64,000 bases of DNA, from assembly GCA_001566295.1 (NCBI GenBank), contig KQ964245.1, positions 997,524-1,061,523 of the forward strand, read 5' to 3'. The notes under the pieces are model-generated. The model did no database searches, was not told the DNA's origin, and saw only the letters and a list, made by a program, of their open reading frames with translations. This DNA comes from Microdochium bolleyi (taxonomy: Eukaryota > Ascomycota > Sordariomycetes > Xylariales > Microdochiaceae). Shown in pieces: positions 12,866 through 21,551 of this stretch; within the stretch, counting starts at the first letter, position 1; each line of letters begins with the position of its first letter. Made by a program: the position numbers and the translations under genes.

Positions 12866-13315
12866 AACAGTAAATCCGTCGACCAAGGCCTGTCGGACGC
12901 GGCTGGGGAGGCCACTGGTAGTAGGTGTCGCGTTCTCGTACGCAGCCAGTCGTGCGTGGAGGCCATGTGCCGTGGCAAACTCGGCTCCGACGCTGGCGTG
13001 GCAGCATGACTGGATGTCGAGCTTGGTGAGCCAGAGACCGTAGACGCCCCAGTAGGGCGAGGGAGAGGGTCCAGGGAGCGTCGTGAAGAACTGCTCAGAA
13101 GGGGGGTTGATCTGGGACAGGACCTGGTGAAGGTCTGGGGCGAACTGGAGCGTTCACCTGTCGATGATCACGGAGCAGTCTGTTGGATCCCTGAAGGCGG
13201 CCGCGTAGATGGGGCTGATGCAGTAGCTGGGTGCGGGGAGACGTGTCAAGGCCGAAACCCCAGGGTCGACGTAGTCGACGAGCAGCTCCTTCCTGGGGTT
13301 GTACGCAACGGCCAT
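12815..13315 (-). pseudogene. Small unknown gene interrupted by an in-frame TGA
   Basis: From the ATG at 13315 (context CCGCCATGG, a good Kozak fit) a frame reads MAVAYNPRKELLVDYVDPG and on to SVIIDR at residue 53. It meets TGA at 13154-13156, then stays open in the same frame for another 112 codons (TLQFAPDLHQ, INPPSEQFFTTLPG, YWGVYGLWLTKLDIQSCCHA, VRQALVDGFTVTN) to TAA at 12815-12817. The downstream half is as protein-like as the upstream half. A CGA-to-TGA transition would explain the break. No intron of ordinary length that I can place removes TGA and keeps the frame, except one of about 170 nt that would also discard coding-like sequence. I do not recognise the family. The last 20 codons and flank recur in diverged form at 14941-15000. 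It could also be a real 53-residue ORF or a base-calling error. Confidence 0.4.
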
Positions 13316-14152
13316 GGCGGGCAGGGGAGGATGGAAACAAGATGATGGGATGGCCACGAAGGACTGATGGTGGGCGTTTGCTTGGGGGGGAGTGGGCTGA
13401 CTGCTTGGTGAAAGCTGGATGGATTGGAGATGCGTTCAGGTGGTTGAAGAGGGAGGAAACGGGAAAGCAGACCTGGCTGAGAGAGTCCGGTTTTATGCCG
13501 GTGGTGGTTGATCCATGTCGGCAGGAGCGTAGTCGGAATGTCTGTGGAAGGTGGCAGGCAACAGGCGGCAGGTGGCACACGGCAGAGGAATGCAGAGAGA
13601 CGGATGGAGGAAAGCAAATAGCAGGCTCGATTTGGCAACGTCGATGGAGAACAGCAAGAGAAGTTGTCTAACGGACAGAGAAGCCACGCTACTACATGCT
13701 GCTGGCGGGATGGGCAGATGGCAGTGGGGAGGGTTGAGACAGTACCTGGATGACGAGCACACCAAGGCTGAGCATGTCACCAGCGTGCAGTGAAATTGGT
13801 CATTCTACGAAGAGGTACACGCAATGAGAACTGACAGTTTCCGCTGACCGAACGTGCGCTGTTTCATTCGAAGTCACAGGAACGACCTCCTCGGTGACCC
13901 TTCGAGGAACCCCAAATGCTCAATCGTCTTGGCCTTCGTCGGCTTCTTGAGGATATGACGATTTCCTCCATTTCCCCACCCACAGAAGAACTGGTTTCGA
14001 ATGACTATCGGCGTCTCACTCATCCACGTGCGCGCCAGTTCCGCAACTTCTTTTTCAGGGATCACGAATGTCGAGTTCGGGATGCTGCTCCAGAACCACA
14101 GGTCTCGCGGCTCCGAGCCCGTTTGGGTTCAGGAGTCGTTCTGCAACTAGCG
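13316..14152. other. Intergenic, no clear gene
   Basis: This is the upstream flank of the interrupted gene. A 63-codon minus-strand frame at 13874-14065 (with FFCGWGNGGNRHI and LKKPTKAKTIEHLGFLEG) looks somewhat protein-like and could be another gene relic. I do not recognise it and cannot extend it. Confidence 0.35.
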
Positions 14153-14264
14153 AGAACTTCTCACCAGAGTCTCTGGGCCTCTGGACCTCTGGCCCTCTGC
14201 CCCCTTCATGTTGCCGAATCACACTTGATCGTTCCTGTTATTTCCGAGGCGTCCCGCCATCTCC
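14153..14264 (+). repeat. Direct repeat copy R1
   Basis: A segment of about 110 bp beginning AGAACTTCTCACCAGAGTCT recurs at 14836-14940 as a diverged direct copy. It shares CTCACCAGAGTCTCTGG, CCTCTGGACCTC, CCTTCAT, TTGCC and TGTTATT blocks. Copy R2 has an approximately 10-bp gap. Differences from R1 to R2 are mainly C-to-T and G-to-A. R1 and R2 flank a broken reading frame. Confidence 0.7.
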
Positions 14265-14268
14265 CACA

Positions 14269-14800
14269 CGGGTATCCTCTGTACCGCAAAGTTCCCGGAT
14301 CCAGCCGACTACGAGCTTTGCCAGGCCCGATTCAAGGTCCTGGAGGCGTGGTTCAATATCCCCTTCACCGACTGCAAGCCCCTCAGCACGGATCCGGTTG
14401 TCGAAGATTTTGTTCTGTAGGACAGACAAGATACAGACTGGAGTCCACTCTGTACACACCTCTCCCTCACCAAGAGCACAATTCGCAGTGTCAATTTGGG
14501 CCGCACCTCGCTCAATGCCACGGTAGCGGAGTTCCGCGCCAATGCCAAGGCCCGGATGCTCGAGGCCGGTCAGAGGTTCATGCCATCCGCCGCGCCATGG
14601 TCCCAGAGGTATACAAGGCCAAGATCACAGCGGACAAGAGCGCTTGGGCAGGGCTCAACTGAGACAAAGTTCACGCGGCGCCGTCCAGGGTTGGAAGCCG
14701 TGCGACCAGACCTACCGCTACTACTGTGAGCCCTGCGACCCATTTTTCGGTCCAGGTTGGTACTCGATCGACACCGGCGGTCTCATGGCCATGAGGAGAA
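14269..14800 (+). pseudogene. Broken Cys-rich reading frame, unknown family
   Basis: A coding-like frame reads GILCTAKFPDPADYELCQAR and FKVLEAWFNIPFTDCKPL to a TAG at 14418-14420. It stays open in the same frame afterwards (SLTKSTIRSVNLGRTSLNAT, VAEFRANAKARMLEAGQRF). Near 14575 it shifts frame to AIRRAMVPEVYKAKITADKS and near 14660 it shifts again to GWKPCDQTYRYYCEPCDPFF. One stop (CAG to TAG is one transition) and at least two frameshifts make it non-functional unless unusual introns are present; I could not find splice pairs that repair all of them. Spaced cysteines suggest a former small secreted or Cys-rich protein. The family is not recognised. It is enclosed by repeats R1 and R2. Confidence 0.4.
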
Positions 14801-14835
14801 AGAGAAGAAGTATTGGACCAAGAACGCGTTGGCAG

Positions 14836-14940
14836 AGAACTCCTCACCAGAGTCTCTGGACCTCTGGACCTCCGGTTCCTTCATATTGCCAAATCATATT
14901 TAATCTTTGCTGTTATTCCCGAGACAGCCCGCCACCTGCT
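14836..14940 (+). repeat. Direct repeat copy R2 (diverged)
   Basis: This is the second copy of the 14153-14264 repeat, more A+T-rich. By hand alignment most substitutions relative to R1 are G-to-A or C-to-T (for example TTGCCGAATC to TTGCCAAATC, CACACTTG to CATATTTA), with only about three T-to-C. Arm B of the inverted repeat follows it directly. Confidence 0.7.
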
Positions 14941-15000
14941 ACAAGCAACACTTATACAGGCTCCGTGGTTATGCCTCTTGTGGATATATAACTTACTCAA
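14941..15000 (+). repeat. Repeat arm B, inverted relative to 12807-12865
   Basis: This is the plus-strand counterpart of arm A. In translation it reads SNTYTGSVVMPLVDI and a stop, against NNTYTDSVVLRPADM and a stop at the end of the interrupted gene. The coding frame and the position of the stop are therefore shared, which points to a duplicated gene end rather than a chance match. Confidence 0.6.
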
Positions 15001-15473
15001 CTGACGGCGGCTTGGCGTCCTGCTTGACGTGCTCAATGTGAATAGGGCTGCCACCTTCCAATCTTAAATTCATGCTCGAGGGGAGCTTTGAGGAAACGTG
15101 CTGAACGTGATGGAGTTCCGACAAGTTTGAGGGCGAAAGACCCGAAGATTAGTACTTGTGAAGCTTCGCGCAGTTCAAGATTCGACTTCTAAAACAATGT
15201 ATAGGCCCATACAACACAGGCACATTCTCGCGCCGGCGAAAAGCACTGAAAGAAATTCACTCCATGTACATTCACGTGTCACAAGCCCGGATCATCCCAG
15301 GACCGCCTTGGTATGACTCAAAGAAATTAAGGTGGATTTTGGTATACAGCTCACAAAGGGAACTCGATTGAGCTAAAAACTCCTCGACCACGGGCGCTCT
15401 CCTTTTCTAGATATACACAGAACACCACTCCGAGGCAGCGTCTAGTTCACAAAGGTTCCACTCCCCCAACCGC
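15001..15473. other. 3' flank of atp2
   Basis: An A+T-richer spacer downstream of the leftward atp2 gene, with no frame of note. Confidence 0.45.
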
Positions 15474-17820
15474 TTAGTTCTTCTCAAGGTCGGCAAGAAT
15501 CTTCTCACCCTTCGCCTTGGCGGAGGCGAAGTCGCCAACCATGTAGAAAGCACCCTCAGGAAGGCTGTCACCCTCACCAGCCAGGATGGACTTGAAAGAG
15601 GCAATGGTGTCCTTGAGGTCGACGAGCTTACCCTCGATACCAGTGAAGACCTGGGCGACGGTGAAGGGCTGCGACAGGAAACGCTGGATCTTACGGGCAC
15701 GCTCGACGGTAAGCTTGTCGGCTTCCGACAGCTCGTCCATACCCAGAATGGCAATGATATCCTGGAGCGACTTGTACTCCTGGAGGATCTGCTGGACGCG
15801 GGAAGCGGTGTCGTAGTGCTCCTGGCCGACGACACGGGGGTCGAGCATACGAGACTTAGAGTCAAGAGGGTCGACAGCGGGGTAGATACCCAGCTCGGAA
15901 ATACCACGAGACAAGACAGTGGTGGCGTCCAAGTGAGCGAAGGTGGTGGCGGGGGCAGGATCAGTCAAATCGTCAGCAGGGACGTAGACGGCCTGGACGG
16001 AGGTGATGGAACCCTTGGTGGTCGTGGTAATACGCTCCTGCATACCACCCATGTCGATGGCGAGGGTGGGCTGGTAACCGACGGCAGAGGGGATACGACC
16101 CAGAAGGGCAGACACCTCAGAACCGGCCTGAGTGAAGCGGAAAATGTTGTCGATGAACAGGAGCACGTCCTGACCCTCGGCATCACGGAAGTACTCAGCA
16201 ATGGCTATGTTGAATGACGTAGGTTAGTACAAGTTTCTAGACGTTGTCGTGATGTTGTCATGTTATGATGCCTGGGTTGTGGTGTTGGAGAGTGAGGATG
16301 GTGAAAAGTGGGACCACAAGAAATGTGGGACACGACAATGACTGGCAGTTGAGTGTGCAAAGAGCTGCCGAGGTCAGGTGCAGAGGTGCAAAACTGCGAA
16401 TGCAAGTGATTCTGGAGATCCAGAGAGTGTGCATGTCGATGGGCGTCCGCCCAGATGTCGAGAGGCTCTAAGGGTGCGGGAATGACGTGTAGACAAGTAG
16501 AGGTGCCGCGGGTCTCTGTGGTCAGAGGCCAACAAGAGACAGGGCGCAGAGGAACCATAAAAGAGGAAATGATATACGTACTCAGACCAGTAAGAGCGAC
16601 ACGGGCACGGGCTCCCGGGGGCTCGTTCATCTGACCGAAGACCAGGGCGACCTTGGACTCGCCGTCGAGCTGAATGACGGAGGTCTCCTGCATTTCGTGG
16701 TACAGATCGTTACCCTCACGGGTACGCTCGCCGACACCGGTGAAGACGGAGTAACCACCGTGGGCCTTGGCGATGTTGTTGATGAGCTCCTGGATGAAGA
16801 CGGTCTTGCCGACACCGGCACCGCCGAAGAGACCAATCTTTCCACCACGGGCGTAGGGGGCGAGCAGGTCGACGACCTTGATACCGGTGACGAGAATCTC
16901 AGCAGAGGTGGACTGCTCGACGAACGCCGGGGGCTCGGCGTGGATGGGCAGGAACTTGTCAGTCTTGACCGGGCCACGCTCGTCGATGGGGTCACCAGTG
17001 ACGTTCAGGATACGGCCAAGAGTGGCGGGGCCGACGGGAATGGTGATGGGAGCACCAGTGTCGCTCGCCTTGGCGCCACGGACGAGACCCTCGGTACCTG
17101 TGTGTCGCAAGTCAGTCGGATGTCGCATTACGTACAAATAGCGCATTGGGGTGCTTACCGTCCATAGCAATGCAGCGGACGACATTCTCACCGAGATGTT
17201 GCTGGAGAAAGTGTCAGAATGCATCGCTCCGTAAAGTTGCCGAGATTAGATCTCTTACAGAAACCTCGAGGACAAGTCTGTTGCCACCGTTGTCGGTGTG
17301 GAGGGCGTTCAGAATGGCAGGGAGCTTCTGGCCGTCGAACTTGACTGGAGAGAAAAGTTTTGCGTTAGTAAACCACGACGAGGCGGTGTTGGCGCGGGGC
17401 CTCTCGAGAGATGGGTTGACGAACCGTCGACGACGGCACCGATGACCTGTTGTGAGGATGTGTTAGCTATGGTTCCATTTTGGTTGGCCCTGCCAGCCGC
17501 GGCAACAACCCCAGCCACACCAGTCCAGCTCCCACCACAACAATCGTCCTCCGGAATTCACGGGCGTCTCACCTGGTGGATCTTGCCATCACCAACGCTC
17601 GATGTGCTTGCGAAACGGCTGAGAGGGAATCTGAGGGCAGCCGGCTTCACGGTGCGCCGGGGCACAGCCGCGAAGGTAGGGCGAGCCGCTCTCGCGAAGG
17701 AGGAAAGGCCGCTGTGTCGGGGGCGAACGGGCACTACGGTCAGCTTCAATTGCTCCTCAATTGTCGGCGCGGGCGATGTCGCGAATTGGCTCGGAATAGG
17801 TTGGCGTACCTCTTGAACAT
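15474..17820 (-). CDS. atp2: Mitochondrial ATP synthase F1 beta subunit, 7 exons
   Basis: This is the catalytic subunit of the F1 head of mitochondrial ATP synthase. Exons are 17810-17820, 17573-17711, 17425-17446, 17259-17344, 17159-17201, 16582-17097 and 15474-16204, giving 515 residues. The N-terminus MFKSGLSSFARAARPTFA, Arg-rich and without acids, is a mitochondrial presequence. The Walker A motif GGAGVGKT lies at about residues 192-199, followed by GVGERTREGNDLYHEM. The Walker B region is LLFIDNIFRF, and the fungal DELSEAD loop is present. The family is near-invariant and every join restores the conserved protein. The first exon is only 11 nt. Intron 6 (16205-16581) is 377 nt, much longer than its neighbours, with a perfect TACTAAC branch site near its 3' end. 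Expression is presumably high and constitutive. The Sly41-like gene lies upstream in the same orientation. Confidence 0.97.
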
Positions 17821-18639
17821 CTTGAGAGATGCAAGCAGCGAATGTGAGATGGAGGTGGAGATGGGTGATGAAGTCTGGGAGAGGGAGACCGGAAGAGAGG
17901 TTTTTTTGGGCAGAGTCGGCGAGCTAGATGTCCCAGGAGGAACCCGAGCGCCTTGCTCCGACTGTCCTCCCACTGCCAGCTGCACGTGACTTCCAGAAAC
18001 AGTAAAGCCTCAGCCAGAGCGGGTACCGGAAAATTGCCGCGCGACGCTGCCACTGAGCTGCACGATCACTCATTGCCAAAATTACACCGGGTATTTCGGG
18101 GATGTTTCATAATCTACACGAATCACTTCAGCTTTCACAATCATCCCAATCCGTACTGCTGTCGGCGTTGAAACCTGGAATGTTGTTGTAGTTGCTGGCC
18201 CGGCAAGCCCGCGACCGATGCCGCCTGGTTGGTCAATGCTCTCTGCCTGTGCCCGAGTTTTTCCTAGGCTCCATCTCCCTTTGCCCGTTCCCCGCTCCGC
18301 TCGTGGGGTGCATTGCGTGCAACTCCTCATCCATGCGACAAACCGGCTGCATGCAACTAACGTGTGTATGGCATCACCTCTCCTCCACATTCCAGGCTGG
18401 CTGGTCTGAGCGCACCCAGTTCAGCACTTTGACTCCCGGCAGCACTCTCAATCGACCTAGTTGGCTCGACGTCTAGATGAGTTTCACTCACAAGCTTTCG
18501 TTTCTCAGAAAACTCAGCTTGTCCAATGTCTCTACATTGCCCAAATATGTCTCATGCCTTCATTAGGTTCCTGCCACTTCTATATACATCGTGAGTTTGG
18601 CATATCGAAAGCAGCCGCAATGAGCCTTTCGTCATGCAT
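17821..18639. other. atp2 promoter region / 3' flank of the Sly41-like gene
   Basis: This spacer lies between two leftward genes and must contain the atp2 promoter. It has only short overlapping frames. No element is distinct enough to call. Confidence 0.45.
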
Positions 18640-20468
18640 TCATGCAGTGATTTTGACCCTGTCCTCGTATCGCCATGTGTCTTCCTGTCTTGTTCCCGGT
18701 GCTAGCCACCCTGCATTGCTCTGTCCACGCTGGCGGCCAGTGCCCATGCCGTCATTCTTCTTAGAATCGCCAACAGAGCCACTCGTCACCGCGGTATGGC
18801 CGTTGTTGTACGCATAGGGTGCTGGCGCGTTGTTCATCGCCATTGGGCTATCGTGCATATGAGGGCCTGGCATTGAGCGCATGTTGCTGTCCTTGGTGTT
18901 GAGGGGTAGCAAGGGCTGCGAACGCGCAGTGCTCTGGCTGAGTGTGCGAGCTCTCTTATCGGCCTTGTTGCTGTCGTTTGCTCGATCATAGAGGTACAGT
19001 CCAAGTGCTGTCAAGGCAATGCCTACCGCTTGGAGTGGTGTTGTGGGCTGCCAGAACCAAATGATAGCCACAATGATGACCCAGACGCGCTTGATGAGTG
19101 AAGCAACAGAGTACGTGACGGGTGAAACCATGGAGAGCAGAACAAAGGCCAGTATGTTCTGGCCAAAGTGGAACGTCCCGTTGAAGAGGAACTCGATGAA
19201 GAGTCGACCATGGTCGAAAGCGCCAGGCTTGGCAGAGAGGTCCAGAGAACCGTCGTGTAAGAAGTCTCGGATAAGGCCTACGCCTTCTGAAAGAAACCAA
19301 ATAGGCGAAGTCAAGATGAAAGCCATGCCCGACGAGTAGCACAAAAGGTTCAGCTTGTCCAGCTTGCGTGACTTGCTAGAGTGGCCGTCTGCGTCAGCTC
19401 TAGCGGCCTCGTTGAAGAGCTTCTTCGAAAATATGTTTTGCGTGACGAAGATAAGAGTGGCCAGTAGCGCGTATATCAAGCCAAGCAGCTCGCCATCGAC
19501 TTGGAACGCATGCTTGCTAGAGCACGCAAGCATGACACCGCACGTTAACGGGATGAGCGAGTAGTATGTCGCTCGTGGATATCGGATGTCGTATATGAAG
19601 CGATAGGCAAGTACCGTAAAGAGAGGCGACAAGCCCTTGACTGTGTGCACCATGGACACCGGGATCTTCGAAGTGGCGCTCGAACTCAGTAAATGACCAC
19701 CGATCTGGAAGGCAGCTAGTGGCAGGGTCGTGGAAATCACGTCGCGGGACGGATACCGGATAGGATTCTTCAGCACTGGAACCATGGTCTGCAGGTTCGG
19801 GAATACCCGCGACAGCCACGACATGGTCAAGCAGTAGAACGCAACGAGGAAGAACTGGACCATGGTGAGACTGGCCGGTTTGTCGAAGGCGTTCAGAATT
19901 GATTTCGACGAGGTGTTCGTCAAAGCCGAGGACATATACCACGTCACACAGAGTGCCTACGTGAGCGTCCACATTAGCATCAACACAGCGCTGGAAATCT
20001 CCGGCTGGTCTGAGGACTTACAATGAGCCTCGGCGAGATGGGAGCCCGCAGAGCATCCGCAAGTTCGTGGGCATTCTGAGTGACACTACCACTCCGCCCC
20101 CTGATATTCTGTAGAGCCTCGCCAATGCTCTTCTGCTGCCTAGCGTGGCCATTTGCACGACTAGAGTCTGCCGAGGCGCCCCAGCGAACACCTTTGGCAG
20201 AATTGTCCCGTCGCGGTTGCCAGCGATCCAGGCCCGCGCTGCTGAAGCCTCCTCCGTTCATGCCGACCCCATAGGGGTTGAGACCAGCAGCAGCAGGGCT
20301 GACAGAACGAGCGCCCGCGGCCCGCATGGCAGGAGAGTCGACATGGTCGGGGAACTTTTCGAGGCCGGAGTCGCAGTCGTTATCGTTGTCGCCAAGAAAC
20401 TTGCCATTCGGCCGGGGAAGCGACTGGTCTCGGATATGCGACGAGCCAGAGGATGTGGAGTGCGGCAT
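18640..20468 (-). CDS. sly41: Triose-phosphate-transporter-family protein, Sly41-like
   Basis: A member of the TPT/nucleotide-sugar transporter (drug/metabolite transporter) superfamily. Yeast Sly41 is an ER/Golgi-associated multicopy suppressor of loss of Ypt1. Exons 20022-20468 and 18640-19956 (donor GTAAGT, acceptor ACGTAG) give 587 residues. Residues 1-150 are hydrophilic and Ser/Gly-rich with no domain. About ten hydrophobic segments follow from residue 150 to 460, with family landmarks MVHTVKGLSPLFTVLAYR, YSLIPLTCGVMLACSS, TQNIFSKKL, SPVTYSVASLIKRVWVII and ALGLYLYDRA. The roughly 110-residue C-tail is hydrophilic and ends KITA. The long tails are usual for fungal Sly41 proteins. The substrate is unknown and cannot be read from the sequence. 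The gene is divergent from cus1. Confidence 0.88.
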
Positions 20469-21551
20469 CGCTGCGAGCAGCGCCGAGCTGGACCGTGCGG
20501 TCTGTGGTAGGATGATGAAGAAGTCGTCAAGCGATGTTCAACGGTCGGTTTGTTGTGTAGAGGAAACGGGATGATGGGCTCAAAGCACCATGTCGTGACG
20601 AGAGGCAGCTGCAAGTGTTTGCGAGGCCGAGGAGTTTGGTGTGGCGAGACGATTGCGCGTCAATCAGCGAGGCTGGCTGGCTGGCTCGTACTGTGGTGGT
20701 TTGGGGTTCCGACGAAGACGCTGGAGAGCTGTGTCGGCGCAATGGGACACAGGGCAGTCTGGTACCGAAAGAGGGAGTAATCGGTCGCGCGAGGCTTTGC
20801 GGATTGTGCGTATGTCGCAGGAGAGGCTGAGCTCGAAGATCGGACCTCGAAAAGTGTCGACAATGGATGAGGCGGCGTGGCTACCCCCGGCTCCTGCCGC
20901 TATCGCTGCAATGTGTGCTCTCCACGCGCTGCCATTGGCCTGGCCGCTGTTCCAGCGCCAGACCCCTGCAAGCCCAGCTCAACGTTAAATCTCGCGGCCC
21001 TCCACCAGCCCTGGAGGTCATCGACCTGGAACGCCCTGACAACCCGCCAACTTGGATAATCTTGGTATAATTACAGTCCCGAGCCGTTGCCAGCTCTCTG
21101 TTCTTACCTCATTGCACAAAATAGCCCTCAGTTCCCGCCTGACGCTCACAAGCTCCCACTTCCAAGCGTGAGGGGAGCCACGGTTCAGCAGGACCAAGCT
21201 CCGTGCAAGGGCGCTAGGCCCCATCTGGCGGCCGAGCCCCAGCCTGCAGCCCGGGTTCAAAGTCTCAGTGCAGCGCGCGTGCCTGCCGGCCTTGGCCTGC
21301 GCTATCATCAGGCTTCCAACTAGGGCCACAAATTTCACGACGACAGTCCTCGAACAGCCATCGACACAGCCGCTCTTGTCGCAACGCCCAAGTCCTTGAC
21401 GCGCATTCCCATCGCAGCCCTCTCTAGGCTCCTCTCTAGGCTCCTCTCTTGAGCGCTCAGTCCAACGTTCTCGACACACGGCACATCGCATCTGCTAGGT
21501 TCTACCATCGATCTCGCGAGGCGCCACGGACGCGCCCGCTCCCAGAGCAAG
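20469..21551. other. Divergent intergenic region, sly41 / cus1
   Basis: About 1.1 kb carries both promoters. Just before cus1, around 21420-21450, a 12-13-nt unit (CTCTCTAGGCTC-like) is repeated two to three times in tandem. Otherwise only short overlapping frames are seen. Confidence 0.45.

Noticed and set aside
13120..13165. A 34- or 46-nt intron removing the TGA of the interrupted gene
   Set aside because: Both are shorter than other introns here and both change the reading frame, losing the downstream coding-like sequence.
14153..14940. R1 and R2 as long terminal repeats of a retroelement
   Set aside because: Only about 110 bp each, no TG...CA ends or target-site duplication visible, and no gag or pol motif between them.
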